30,042 nucleotides of DNA from Xylaria sp. FL1777 (taxonomy: Eukaryota > Ascomycota > Sordariomycetes > Xylariales > Xylariaceae): assembly GCA_022578965.1 (NCBI GenBank), contig MU400869.1, positions 1 through 30,042 of the forward strand, read 5' to 3'. The notes beneath the pieces were generated by a model. The model made no database searches. It had not been told where the DNA came from and saw nothing but the letters and a program-made list of their open reading frames with translations. Of this stretch, positions 1-12,835 are shown in pieces. The translations under genes and the position numbers were made by a program. The first letter of the stretch is position 1. Every line of letters starts with the position of its first letter.

Positions 1-368
1 TTCCTAATTGGGAAGTACTTACCGTAAGTGGTAAATAAATACACTGTACATAATTTTTAAGCATGGTCCAGACTTTTGGCCACAACCTACGTATAAAGAT
101 ACTTATTACTTATTTATATAATTGATTTTCCTTTTGCTTGCATCATGGTATTTTTACTCGCAATAAGTTTTATTAGCAATTATAGATATAATGACGCCAG
201 TTATAGTTGGTTAATATAGCAGGATACATCGGCGGAGTTCGATAACTAGAACAATGTTGTAATATAGTTATTACCGAGGATGCAGACAAGCTGTTATAGC
301 AAATATATATTTCTTACGCTTGGCTTTAAAGAAAACAAGGTCCAAGTTGCAACTCCATGATGGCTATT
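1..368. other. 3' flank of the kinase gene, no gene seen
   Basis: Moderately AT-rich sequence downstream of the kinase stop codon, which reads on the minus strand. It should hold the 3' UTR and polyadenylation region of that gene. I see no open frame, repeat or RNA gene here. The composition is AT-rich but not as extreme as the retrotransposon blocks. Confidence 0.5.
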
Positions 369-1037
369 TTAAGTTTGATAAACCTCGGGGCGTTGTACCT
401 GTAATTCTTTTGTGATATCTTGCGGTTTGATACGAAGTTGTGGTTTAAGTGTTAGCATTCTTTTAACGAGGTTGTGCAATTGGTTGCCCTCGTCCAGCTT
501 CTCTTTTGTAACGGTTTGAACAACACTTATCCAGTCTTTCATCTCCTTATTAGCTGCTAATGATGGGTCTCTTGCATGCTTAATCAGCCACCCTGCTCCC
601 GGCCGGCGAAGTTCTGGCAAAGGTATAAAGCGCAGCAGGTAGAGCATGACGATGCCTAGCGCCCAAACATCGTCTGCTGCCAGGCGTTCACCGCCGTCAT
701 CTAAGTATTCCGGCCCTACGTACCAAGGAGTACCGCCCCAGTGAAGTCGCGAGCTCTCGTTGCATGCGAGGCCAAAATCAATAAGAAATGCGCCCGTCTT
801 CGTACAATACAGAATATTGGCGGGTTTAATGTCGTGGTGGACAATCCTCCGTTCACCTAAATATGACAGCGCCCGCGCTATGTCACGTAGGATGCAGACG
901 GCGTCTTGTTCATCTCCTAGGAAGAAATGATCGCTGCTGTTGCGCCATCTTCGGTGTGCAAGATCTTTAGCTCTGATCCATTTCAGATAAATGGCGCTAA
1001 AGCGAGCGTCCGCCCCAACAAGCGGAACAATTACGTC

Positions 1038-1085
1038 CTAATCATGTTAGCGTTCAATTTTATTCTCGAGTTTAAATATACTTAC
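1038..1085 (-). other. spliceosomal intron of the kinase gene
   Basis: On the minus strand the donor is GTAAGT at 1085-1080, a branch-point-like GCTAAC lies at 1051-1046, and the acceptor TAG is at 1040-1038. The intron is 48 bp and phase 0. It falls after ...KKLDC, and removing it brings the small lobe (beta-3 lysine) into frame with the catalytic-loop half. Size and motifs are typical of filamentous ascomycetes. Confidence 0.9.
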
Positions 1086-1936
1086 ACAATCGAGTTTTTT
1101 GTGTAAGTCGTACTCCTGCTGCCAGGCCTTACTGCGTAATAGAGCGTTGTCTCCTTTGATAAATTTAACGACAACGTTAAGCTGGGGGCATATAGAAATC
1201 TTGGCCATGTAAACAGAGGAGTTGCAAGTATTATGCTCGGTGTGCTTTAAGCGGCGGATCTGATACTCTTCCTTGCTATCCGTAGTCACCACAACTAATT
1301 CGCCGGCCTTCACATCGCTAAGGTTACTAATGATCCTACTTAGAGATAGGGTTATCGGTGCCAAAATCTTCGTATGTTTCTCATCACCATCGTGGTTTCT
1401 TTTAGACCCAGAAATCATACCAAGCTTGGCTGTGTTAATAACTGAGAGAGAAAATGCCCTCGGATAGACCATGAGTTGAAAGGCAGGAAGGCCATTGCTT
1501 GCATGTTGGCTAATAACCCAGGCTCCAGGGCTTACTATAAAATGCTTGTATGGCCCGACAACGGTACTTTTGCAAGTGCCGGTTTTGGTAACTTCAGCTA
1601 TCATAATTAGTTCCTGCAGGTGGCAATTTTGGATTGTAATAGAGTCTCCTTCCGAGTCGTAAAACAGGCGACAGTGTACTGGCTCGTAAATGAGATAACT
1701 AGCCCTCTTTGGGGTTTGCGTAACAGCAATGCACTCTATGGTTGTGCCAGGGTGACTGGAGGAGGCTGGCCGGAAACGAAGATGCTGACGGTGGCCTTCC
1801 TCGGACTTGAAGGTGGATGGGTCCCGTGGCTGAATCAGAAGCCTGGATTGGGGGATGGGTGCTTCTAGTTCAGTGATAGGGACGCTGCCCTGATCTTTCC
1901 TGGACACGGGCGAGGGGACGGATGGCGGGTGCAGGC

Positions 1937-1941
1937 ATTGT
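1937..1941. repeat. target-site duplication of element A, left copy (ATTGT)
   Basis: ATTGT directly abuts the TG of the left LTR and is repeated exactly at 16266-16270 after the CA of the right LTR. It lies inside the kinase coding frame. Five-base duplications are the usual footprint of LTR retrotransposon integrase. Confidence 0.9.
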
Positions 1942-2269
1942 TGTGACAAGGGCTCTAGTAGAGGGCTTGGAACTTAGTCATATTGTTATTCAACTTAATA
2001 ATTCTTTAGGGGTTTTAAGGCCATGGTTTTTTTGAGTCTTTTTTTTGAACTCGGGAACTTTTGGTCTTTTTATAAACAAATGGTCTTATATAATGTTTAG
2101 GCTTTAACTTGTTAGGCTATTATATAATTTAGGACTTTTTTTAGCTGTTAAGTTGCTGCATATATAACTATATTATAAGTAATTATTATAAACTAATAGT
2201 TTGATTTTATACGCGCTAGTTTAAGTAATAATAGCTTAAGCTTAATTATAAATTAATGTTTGTTTAATA
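1942..2269. repeat. left LTR of element A (328 bp)
   Basis: Starts TGTGACAAGG and ends ...GTTTAATA, where the other LTR ends GTCTGACA. It aligns without length change to 15938-16265. Nearly all differences are C/T or G/A. The outer 100 bp or so (1942 to about 2050) is almost unmutated, while the inner part is converted to AT. It therefore keeps the ancestral state where the right LTR has lost it, and the reverse. Confidence 0.92.
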
Positions 2270-3188
2270 CTATTTTTTTTTTTTTTAAGCTTAACTTTAA
2301 GCAGTATTAAAGTTTTTAATTTAAACTTTAGAAGTTTATTAGTTTGCTAAAATTATATTAATAAAAGTTTTATATAAAAGCTTTAGCGCTATTAATAAAC
2401 ATATAATTAAAGAATTTCTAAGTTTAGTGTTATTTAGCTAGCTAACTTTTTTACTTAACTAAATATTTAATATTTTTTTAAGTTTTTATAAAGTTTTTAA
2501 TTTTTTTTATTTAATAGTTTTTTGCTTTAATTAAAAGCACTTTTTGCAAAACTTAGTTAAAGTTAAGTAATATTTAATTATTAATGCAATAAAGCTTAAT
2601 AAGTAAAACATAAAATAAATTATAGATTTTTTAATTTTTAAGTAATAATAACTTAATAGTAGTAAATAAAATTACTTTTTAAATTTTGAAAAGTTTTAGC
2701 ATTTTTTTGTTTAATTTTTTAGTAAGCTTTTTAGTTTTAATATAATATATATTTAATATAACTAGCTAATTAAGTTTATAAAGCAATATTTTTTGTTATT
2801 TTTTGTTTGCTTATTTTTTTATTTGTTATTTAAACTTGCTTAGCTATAGCTTAGTTTTTTTATAAACTTTAGTTATTTAATAAGCATATAAATTGCTAAC
2901 TAAATTATATAATATACTTAAAAATAAGTTATATGCTATTAAATAAAAGCTATAATTAGTATAAAATAAAAATATATAAGTTAAAGCAAATATAGCATTA
3001 TTATATATAAACTTTATAATTAATAAAAAGTTTTTTTAATTAGTTATTTTATAATTTATAAATGCTTTTAAGTATATTTTAAAAATTTAATTAAGTTATT
3101 TTGTTTAATTATTAGTTTAAAAATAAAAAGTAATATTTATTTAAAGTTTAATTTTAATAAGCTTTAAAAAGTCTTTTTAAAAATAGCT

Positions 3189-3193
3189 TATAA
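3189..3193. repeat. target-site duplication of element B, left copy (TATAA)
   Basis: TATAA just outside the left LTR of the inner element, repeated exactly at 10569-10573. In such AT-rich sequence a 5-bp match could arise by chance, but it sits precisely at both LTR edges. Confidence 0.75.
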
Positions 3194-3480
3194 TGTTAAA
3201 TAAGCTTTATACGATTGTACGTTTAACACATATATGCTAAAACAAAGTATAATAATCTTTATATTATAAGCTGTTTATATTTTATATGTTTAAAAGAAAA
3301 AAAAGTTCGTACAAAGCAAAGGTTTTCTTTTATATGTAAGAACTTTGCTAGCATACAAGCTAAGCTAACACTAAAATTACTTTAGTTTATGCAATAGCTT
3401 TTATATAAAGTGGTTTTTATACAAAACTTATTATACGTATTATACATAAAAGTTATAATTAATAACTAGTTATTTTAATA
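3194..3480. repeat. left LTR of element B (287 bp)
   Basis: Starts TGTTAAATAAGC and ends ...TTTTAATA. It matches 10282-10568 along its full length, with conserved stretches such as a shared GTTCGTA and CTAGCATA. Differences are mainly transitions. TG...CA ends are inferred by comparing the two copies: the left keeps TG, the right keeps CA. Confidence 0.88.
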
Positions 3481-4030
3481 CTAGCTACTTTTTTTTTAGT
3501 TGTAATTCTTTTTATATAATGTTATTTAAAAGAAATAAAAAAAAATAATCCTGTAAAAAGTTAAACACTTAGTACTTTAGTTCTTGCAAAAAAAGGGTTG
3601 CTTATATGTTTGCTTTTTTTAAACTTTGTAGTTATATAAAGCTTAAGTTTAAAGATAATTACTTTTTAAGTAAAGCACTTAAACCTTTATATAGTTTAAT
3701 TATTGCTAATATAATTAAAGTTTTTTGTTTTTATTGTTATATAGCTAACTAACGTTAGCTAATAATATAAAGTAAAGTATTAGTAGTAAGCAATTTATAT
3801 TAAAGTTAGTTAAAGGTTCCTTTTTTGTATAGTAGCAAGTTTAGTAATGTATTAAAGTACGAAAGCTAAGCTTCGTTTATAAAAAAAGCTTAAATTCTGT
3901 AATGCTTTTTATTGCTTTTATATTTTTAAACCTCTTACTTTATATAACTGTTTATTTTGCTATTAGCTATTTTATATGCATATATATATACTTATAATAG
4001 CTTTACACTTAGTTATCCTTATATATATAC

Positions 4031-4053
4031 TTATATATATATATATATATATT
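4031..4053. repeat. (AT)n simple repeat
   Basis: A run of alternating TA/AT of about 22 bp inside element B, next to shorter TATATA runs. Probably a by-product of C-to-T mutation followed by slippage. Confidence 0.7.
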
Positions 4054-7000
4054 TATATAATAGCTGCTTTATTATAATATAACATTAATAATTGCTAGCT
4101 TTATATTATAAGCTAAAATAGTAGTTATAATATTATATAACTACTAATTAATAATTTTAGCAATTAATTATTTTTTTAGTTGCTATATATAAATATATAT
4201 GTTTGTTTTCTTTTTATACGGCTTATTATTTAAATAGTTTACTAATAATTGTTTGTTATATAAAAAGTAATAAGTTTTAAGTTATATTAATGCCTTTAGT
4301 TAATATTAAGGTTTAGATTTTATATAATGCTTTAATTGCCTTTATTATAGCTTAAATAATTTGTTATAAAGGCTACTTTTGTGCGGTACTTATTTAGTTA
4401 TGTAGCACTATAGTTGCTTTATACGGCTAAAATATTTATATAAACTATAAAAGCTTTTTATTTTAAAGTTGCTAATAAGTAATAAGATTTTAAAGTAATG
4501 CATATATTACATACGTTTAACAATTATATAATACTTATTATAATTATTATGCTTAAATAAATAAAAAAAAGTTAGGTATTATATAATAGTTTAATAAAAA
4601 AAGTAAAAAAAAATGTTAAGCACTTATATATAGCTTAAAGAATAGTTATATAAAAAAAAATGTAAAATTTGCAATATTTTATAATTTTTAATATTTTTTT
4701 TAAAATTAAATATATTTGCTTGTTGCTTTTTTATTTATTATATAATTATTATAATAATTTTTATACAAAAGTATTTTTTTAACTCTTTTTTTTAATTTGC
4801 TTGTATAAAAGTTGTTTTTATTTTTTTTTTATAAATGCTTTTATTTATATAGTTAGCTAGTTTATAAATACTAGGGTTTTTAACGCTTAGTTTAGTGTTT
4901 TTTTTATAAACGTGTTAGCTAGATTATTTTTACCATTAATTTATTATACTTTGGAAATTTCTCTTTTTTCGTACAACTTTTTAAGTAATATAATATTAAT
5001 TATAAAGCATTTCTTTTAAGTAGTTTTTAGCTTTACTAAACAGTTATATAACGATTTTAAATTTAAACATAGTATAGCAAAAATTAAAAGTATTTTTAGC
5101 ATAGCTATAATTTTCTAAAGCGTTATATAAAAAGCTATAGCACTATTAAAGCTATTTATTATGCCGTACAATTTATTAGCTAGTATACTTTGTATTACTT
5201 GCTTACATTTGCTAAAGTTTTAATATATAATGTTTTTTTTGATTTTAAAAGCTAGGTTTTTTTTTGTACGGTGCTTTATTGCAAATATAATAATAAATCT
5301 AAGTTATAAAGTTATATTAGTATTATTTATAAATAAACTATTTGTAAAAATAAACAGTTTTATATAGCTTAAATCTAGAAATATAAACATTAATCCGCAG
5401 TTATAATTATTTATTTGCTATTTAATTTTATAGTTTAAATTTTTAATATTTGCTAGTGCTAAGTTAATTATTTAAGCAGTAGCTGTAAGGTTATATGTAG
5501 CTTTTAATTAGCAAATACTGCTTATATAAGCGCTACATATGCATTAAAAAACATATTATTATATAGCATTTTTTATATAAAAGTTAATTAAAGCTAATTA
5601 GTTTGCTTAGCTTTTTTACGTAAGTGTTATATCTTTTTTATATAAAAAAATAACTTAACTACTATTAAATTCAATAAGGTAATTTTGTTATAAAGTTTTT
5701 TTTAGCTTTATATAAAACTTTACTTTATGTAACTTATGTTTTTTTTTTGCTAAAAATTTAGGTGTAGCAAAGTTAAACATATTGTTTATTTATAAACTTA
5801 TAATACTAAATTTGTACAAAAGTCCTAATATAAACAACAAACATAAATTATATATAAAGACTACTATACTAAATTTTTTATAGTAATATTAATAATAAGT
5901 TTTAAACTAATATAGCTTTAATTTAGCTAAGCTATATAATAGTTATATAATTTATATAATTGTTTTTTTAAGATATTTTAAAACAAGTTTAAAAAATAGT
6001 TATGCAAGGATTTTTTATGCAAGCTTGTTTTTTGATTATATGTATGCTTACGTAATATTTTAAAGCTTGCTTAAAGCGTTAAAGTTTTAAATTAGCAAAA
6101 GGCTTAAAGCTAATAATAGCTATTAGTTTATTTGCTAAATTATTAGTAATTAAGTTAGTACAGTTTTTTTTTCTGTATTGTTATAGCTTTATATAATTAA
6201 TTTAAACTTTTTATATAGCTTAGTTATTTTTTTTTTGATTTTTTGTATAAAGCAAAACTTAAAAATTTAAGTGTTATTATGTTTGTTTAAATTATATTTT
6301 ATGAATTAAAAAATACTTTATATAACAAAGTTATTAATTTTTATAACATTTAATTTTTTAAATAAAGTGCTAAAAGTGCTAATAATGCTGTTTTTACGTA
6401 ACTTTATTATTAAAGCATAGTTTTGTTTTTTTTTTAAAGTTAAAAATAAGTTACTAATGTTTTATATAAACGCTATAAAAAAGTTTTTAGCTTTTTTAAG
6501 TTTTTTGTGTTTTTTTTATACAGCTAGTTTTATAGCTAGTTTTGCAATAGTTATGTTTTTTTTTTTACTATTTACTAAAGTATATTTAGTTATATAATAA
6601 TATAGCTTAACTTATGTTTATTTAAAGCAAATTAAGCTATTTATAAAATTAATAATTATATTAAGTTTTTTAATTAATTATATTTTATACAGTTTTTTTT
6701 AGCTTTGCTTTTTATGCTATATAAGAACTTTACTACATAAAAGTAAAAATAATACTTTATATAAAGCTAGCTTATTACGTTTATAAATTGCATAGCTAAT
6801 TTTAACTTTTGCTTGTTTTTTACGAAGCATTTTTATAGCTTTTTTAATTATTTTAGCTTTTCGTACAATATTTAGCAAAAAAGAAAAATTTTAATTAACT
6901 TTTAAATATGCTTTAAATATAAAAAGCGTTAAAACTAAGCTATTAAATCTTGTAGTATTATTTAAAGCTTTAATTGCTATTTATAAAATTAACTTATTTT

Positions 7001-10000
7001 TTATATAATAACTTAATTTAGCTTTTAGTATGTTATATATATAATAAAGAAATTTATATGCTTTTTTTATTTTGTTAATAGCTTAATAAGCTTTAATAAG
7101 CATTTTTTAATACTTTATATTTATAATTTTAGCTTAGTTTTAAAATTCTTTAAATAAAAAGTTTATGCTAAAATTATATATAACATAGTTTAAAAGTCTT
7201 TAATATATATTAATTTAGCACTTATATAAAGCTTTTTAAGCGTTTTATGCAAACATAAATTTTAAAAATATAGCTATTTAAAATAATATAGCTATATTAA
7301 TTATATATAAAACCTATTTGTTATTTATTTATATAGCATTAATTATAACTTTATAATTAAAGTTGTAGTTATTTTTAATTATAAACTTAAAATAACAAAG
7401 TGCTTAGTTATATAACTAGCAATAATAGCAAAATTTCTAGATTTTTTTTAAAGCAAAACAATTAACATTATAGCTTGCATAACTAAACATATTATATAGT
7501 TTTTTTATATAAAGGTGTTTAAAGCATTTATAAAGCTTTTAAAGTTCTATTTTTATAAAATATAAACTTGCTTTATATAAGCTAATATTAAAAAACAAGT
7601 GTTTTTATTTTTATATAATAAAAATAGTTTTTTTGTTTTATTATATAATAACGTTTTTTATATTATTAAAGTATACTTTTAAACAGTTAACGTTTTTTAA
7701 TAAAAATAAAAAAAAAGTAAAAATATTTAAAACATAGTATATAGTTATACTAAAAGCATTTTTTATTTATATAATGCTTATAGTATTTATAGTATTATTT
7801 TTGCTAAAATAAATATAAACGCTACTTAAAGTTTAATTAACTTTTATACGAAAATATATTTAAAAGTATGCTTTTAATTAAGCTTTCTTTACTATTAAAT
7901 AATTAAAAGCGCTAGTATTTTAAAGTTTACTTTAATAGTTTATATAATAATAATTGCTTAATATAAACTAATTGTATAGCACTGTTGTTTTATAGTTCTA
8001 AATATTTTTTTTTATTATATAATAAAAAAATGCGCTATTTACTAAATACTAAATAGTTTAATTACTAAATTTCTTATTAATATTTTTAGCACTATTGTTT
8101 AACTTTAGATATTTTTTGCATTTTACTATATATAAAAAGAATTCTTTTAAAGTAAGTTTTTAACTATAGATTATTTTATGCAAATTAAAAAATACGTTTT
8201 TTGCACAAGCTTTTTTTTAAAAAGTATAACATATTAACTAGTAGCTTTTTTTTTAGCAAATAAAGCATTTTTTGTTTATATAAAAGTTTTAATCTTTTTA
8301 ATTATAGCTTTAAAAATAGCTTAGCTGTTTAATTAATTAACTTAATAACCTTAATATAAATTTAAGTTATTAGTTTTTTGTATAACTATAGTTATATTTC
8401 TAGTCTATAAAATATAACTTATTGTTTTTTTATATAAAGGTTTTTATTATACTATTTAATGCTATATATAAGCATACTTATAAATTAGCAAAAAATCCTT
8501 TGCATATAAGTTTTTAAAAAATTAACGCTATAGCTAACTTTAATACACTTTAATATGCTTATATAATGTTTATACTTAATTAAATTTTGCTTTAATAATT
8601 AGCGCTAAATGTTTGCTATACTTTTTTAAGCTTATTAAGCATTAATTTAAGTATTTCGTATAAAGCTAAATTTAAGTTTTTTTTTTTTATTTATATAAAA
8701 AAAACTATTGTTTAGTTAGCTTAATACTAATTATAGTTTATATTAGTATTAAAGTAAATATTTATTGTATAATATATTTTACTTTAAGTTTTATTTAGAT
8801 TAATATAGTTAATAAAAAAGTTCTTTGTATAACCTTTTAAAATACATAAAAATATAGCGTAATATTAATTTTTTGTAATTTTAATACATTAGCAAGCAAT
8901 AATAAATAAACAAGCTTTATTATATAATAAATTATATAGCTTGCTTATATAGTTTTAGCTTAAGTTCTAGCTTTTTTAAAAAGCAATATATTTATTAAAA
9001 GGTATAAATTTATTTTATACGAACTTTATTAAAAGTAAGTTAAAAAACGTGCTTTTAATAGCTAAATCTAATATTATACGAACATATATTTTTTGCCTTA
9101 ATATTTGCAATAAATAATGCTAAACAAAGTATTTATATACTAGTTAAAAAATTAGTTTATAGCTTGCTTTTGTTATATAAAAATCAAATAGCTTAAAAGA
9201 ATTCTAGTGTTTAATACTTAGTTAAATTAATTGCAGTTAATATTTATATTGTTACGTTTAAAATCATACGTTAAGACTTAGGTTTTTAAAAAATAATTCA
9301 ATATATAAATAATCTAAAAAGTCCTAACTATTATACAAAAAAATATTTAGCTATTAGCTTAGTATTAAAAATATTACTAATAGTTAAATAGTTATTATAC
9401 AACAAATATTTAATAGTTCTTTTAATTTTTTAATTATAAAGTTTTTATAGGTTATTTTTATAAGCTTTTAAATTATAGTTATTTTTAACGTTAAATAAAT
9501 TTCTTTTAACTTAAGGTTTTTAAGCAAAACGCTTTATATGCTTTAATAAATTTCCTAGAAATAATCTTTTGTTCATTCTTTAAAAGTTTTAGCAAATCTT
9601 TTTTAAAAGTAGTTTAATAGTTTATAAAAATATAAATAATTAACATAATAAAATGCTAGCTTAATATTTAGCTTAATTTTAGTTGCACAGCTAAAATTAA
9701 TCTTTTGGCTTTATATTTTAAAATTAATTTAAGCATTTATTTATTATGCGCTTATTAAAACATTTTTAGCTAAATCTTCGTACGTAAAAATAATTAGCTT
9801 TAACTTTAAAAGCATTATAAACAGTTGTTTGTTTTTTTAAAACATAGTAAATTTAGCTAAATTATATAATATATTTAATTCTATATTTAAGTTATATAAA
9901 TTGCTGTTTTACTTTTGTATAGCAGTATAGTTAATATATTGCTTAGTGTTTGTATAGCAATATAATTAAAAAAGTAGCAAAATTGCCTGCTATTTTTTTT

Positions 10001-10281
10001 ATTTTGTTCTTAGTATTAACAAACAAGTTAAAAGTTTAATCTTTATATGTAAATAAATTAGATTTTTTTTTTTTTTTCTTTATATATGCTTACTTTAGCT
10101 AATTAAAAAAAATAAACTAAACAATATATCTATACGTTAAAAAAAAAACAAGCGCAATATAAAAAACAAATCTTTTTTTAACAAGTTAAAATAAAAGTAT
10201 GTTATATAACTTTGTTATTACTTTAGTTAATCTATAGTTTGTTGCAAGTAAATTAAAAGTGCAAATATAACTACTAATTAG

Positions 10282-10568
10282 TATTAAATAAGCTTTATAT
10301 AATCGTACGTTTAATATATATGTGCTAAAATAAAATACAATAATCTTTATATTATAAGCTGTTTATATTTTGTATGTTTAAAAAAAAAAAAAGTTCGTAT
10401 AAAGCAAAAGTTCTCTTTTATATGTAAAAACTTTGCTAGCATATAAGCTAAGCTAACACTAAGATTACTTTAGTTTATGCAATAGCTTTTGCACAGAATG
10501 ATTTTCGTATAAAACCTATTATACGTATTATACATAAAAGTTGCAACTAATAACTAGTTATTTTAACA
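10282..10568. repeat. right LTR of element B (287 bp)
   Basis: Starts TATTAAATAAGC (TG mutated to TA) and ends ...TTTTAACA. It has the same length as the left copy and is followed by the TATAA duplication. Positions where one copy has C or G and the other T or A show independent mutation of the two LTRs. Confidence 0.88.
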
Positions 10569-10573
10569 TATAA
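10569..10573. repeat. target-site duplication of element B, right copy (TATAA)
   Basis: Directly follows the CA end of the right LTR of B and matches 3189-3193. Element A sequence resumes after it. Confidence 0.75.
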
Positions 10574-12803
10574 ACTTAAAATTTTTATTAAAAATAATAT
10601 TAAAAAGTATACTATGTAGTTTTTAATAAAATTTTGCAAATATTTTAATTAAGTTTTTGGTTTTTTTTTTGTTAACTTTTAATAAAATAAAATGTTTTAT
10701 TTTTATAAAAAGATTTATTATTACTTATATAAAATTACATTTATTAAAAAAAAATAAGTTTATAATAAAGTTTATTATAATTAATTGCTATAAAACGTAG
10801 TATAGTTTTATAAGTTATAAAAGTTTATAAAATATATAATATAGCGCTTTGTTTTATTAGTAACTAAAACATTTATAAATAAATTTTTATATAGTTTTTT
10901 TAATGTTTAGCTACTAAAAGTTCTAAGTAATAAGTTTTAATGTTTTATTTATGTTTATATGTTTTGCTATTTTTATATTATGTTTAGATTTTATTATATT
11001 TTATTAAATAATAATAAATATTTATAAGCGTTTTTTTTTATATAAAAAGTTGTTTTAAAGTTTTATATTTTTAAAAGGTTTTTTTTTCTAAATTATATAT
11101 TTTAGGTTATTTTTAGCTGCTTTTTTGATTTTTTTAATAAATTCTAGCAGCTATTTTAATATAAAAAAGCTATAAAGTTATTTTAAAGTAAGCAATATTA
11201 ATGCTACTATATTAAACATAGTTTTTTTATTATGCAAAAAATGCTTATTTTATAAAACTAACTTAATTAGCTAGTTTTTATTTTATTTTTTTTAAAACAA
11301 TATTAAAAAAAGCATAATATAATATTAGCTTTTTTATTAAGCTGTTCTAGCTTATAATTAATAATAAACTAATATATTACTAATTATTAAGCTTATTTAG
11401 CTTATTGTTAATTTAGCACTTTAGTAGTAGTAAAATATAATAAGTTTTAATAGTTTAAATAAATTTTAATTTAATGTTTAATATTTTTAAAGTATTAATG
11501 CTATTAGTTAAACAAATTTATTATAGCAAATAATTTTTTATTATATATTTTATAATTTATTTTTGCAAGTATAAGTTTTTAAAAGTAAAACGTTATAAGG
11601 TATAATTTTTTATTATTGTTTTTTTAAAATAATACTGCACTAAAAGCAAAGTTAAAAATGTTAGTTTTTATATGCGCTACTTAAAATAAATTAAAATAAA
11701 CTAAAATAAAAGCAGTAGTAAATTTATATTTTAGTTTAAAAAAGGCCTTATTTATAGCATTTGTTTATTTTTATTGCTTTTGGTTTATTTTGTTAGCATT
11801 TATAAGTAGTTTTACAATTAAAAAAAACTTTTAAATAAATTTTTAATAAAAATTAGCAAAGCTAACAAACTGCTGCAATTTTTTTAAAGTGTTTAAAAGT
11901 TTTTATTAAGTAATATAGTTTACTTTATTTTATGTTATAAAAATACTTTTTAAGCTTATAATATAACTTAAAAATTTAACTTTTTATACTTATTATTTAT
12001 ACTTTTATAGCACAATAGTTAAATTATGCTTAATAAATCATTATAGTATTTTTTTAATTAGTTAATCGTATTTTTTTTAAATATTAATATATATAAAAAG
12101 ATTATTAAAGTATACTAATAATTTAGCATTAATAAAATCGCAAAAAATATAGTTTATTATTAACTAAAAAGTTATAAAAGTATTAATTAGTTTTATTAGC
12201 ATAACTATATATTTAAATAATTTATATTTATAGCAAAAAGCTGTTTTTTATTTGTGTTTTTTTTTAATTTTTATAAAATAAAATTGTAACTTAAAGTTTA
12301 TTTTTAAAAACTATTTAGCTGTTTTAAAGCAGGCTTATAATTTTAAAATTAAAGGAATAAAGTATTAAATAAGTATTATAACTACATTAAGTTTTTAATA
12401 GTTTATAACTAGTTTAAAAAAATTATTAAGGTTTTTTTTTTTTATAAATATAAAAAAAGCTCTATATAATAAAGTAGATTTTTTAATACGTTATATTTTT
12501 AGCATGTTTTTTAATTATAGTTTTAAAGTATTAAGCTTTTAATTACTTATAGCATAAAAAAGTTTTTAAAAAGCTATTTTATTTTTAATTATATTAATTG
12601 CATAGTTTTATAGTTAATAGTTTAATAGCTTTTATATTATTGCTTTTATTATAATAAATAAAAATTTTTTGAATTTTTTTAAAACTTAGTTTAGTATGTT
12701 TTTTATTGCTTTATTTAATAAAATTGCTATAATTTTAGCTGTTTTTAGGTTAAACAAAGCTTAATTTATATAGTGTTTTTAGTAATGCTTAAAAAAAAAG
12801 TAA

Positions 12804-12835
12804 TTTTGTTTGCTTTTTTAAAAAAGCAAACAAAA
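12804..12835. repeat. perfect 32-bp palindrome in element A
   Basis: Left arm TTTTGTTTGCTTTTTT (12804-12819) is followed at once by its exact reverse complement (12820-12835), with no spacer. It lies in the decayed interior of element A. It could form a hairpin or cruciform. No function can be assigned. Confidence 0.8.

Larger units (their letters stand above)
369..1941 (-). pseudogene. Ser/Thr protein kinase gene, 3' main part, cut off from its 5' end
   Basis: Protein kinase that would phosphorylate Ser/Thr residues. Two exons are visible: 1941-1086 and 1037-369, ending in TAA. Residue numbers refer to the ancestral protein of about 578 residues that includes the 16266-16482 fragment. A beta-sandwich-like N-terminal region (about 75-300), perhaps FHA-like, precedes the kinase domain. 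The beta-3 lysine is in VVVKFIK (about K330). The glycine loop is weak. The catalytic loop reads HHDIKPANIL (D425, K427, N430), with H in place of the usual R. DFG follows at 443, GTPWYVGPE near 466 (GPE for APE), and DDVWALG near 479. The C-lobe is complete and ends in a conserved-looking LRI segment. All catalytic residues are present and no exon has a stop. The frame has no ATG at its new 5' end: it runs into the LTR at 1942 and reaches a TAA there (1976-1974). The first in-frame Met is well inside, in LIMIAEV. The substrate is unknown. The kinase call is firm; whether the remnant is expressed is not known. Confidence 0.9.
3194..10568. mobile_element. RIP-degraded LTR retrotransposon B, nested in element A (7.4 kb)
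   Basis: A second pair of direct repeats, each 287 bp, bounds 7,375 bp inside element A, 924 bp from the end of A's left LTR. TATAA duplications flank it. The interior (3481-10281) is extremely AT-rich, with stops in all frames and no readable protein. It inserted into A before or during the mutation process, since both are equally decayed. Its strand is unknown; plus-strand T-richness weakly favours coding on the minus strand. A perfect-length LTR pair and a normal total size argue that the element was complete on arrival. Confidence 0.88.

Noticed and set aside
1273..1868. Plus-strand frames over the kinase exon
   Set aside because: Antisense shadows of the kinase coding sequence.
1047..1949. 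A complete 300-codon gene starting near 1949
   Set aside because: Its first codon is TTG and the first two codons plus part of the third lie inside the LTR (from 1942). Its last 12 codons read into the intron. The true gene continues at 16266-16482 and, after splicing, at 1037-369.
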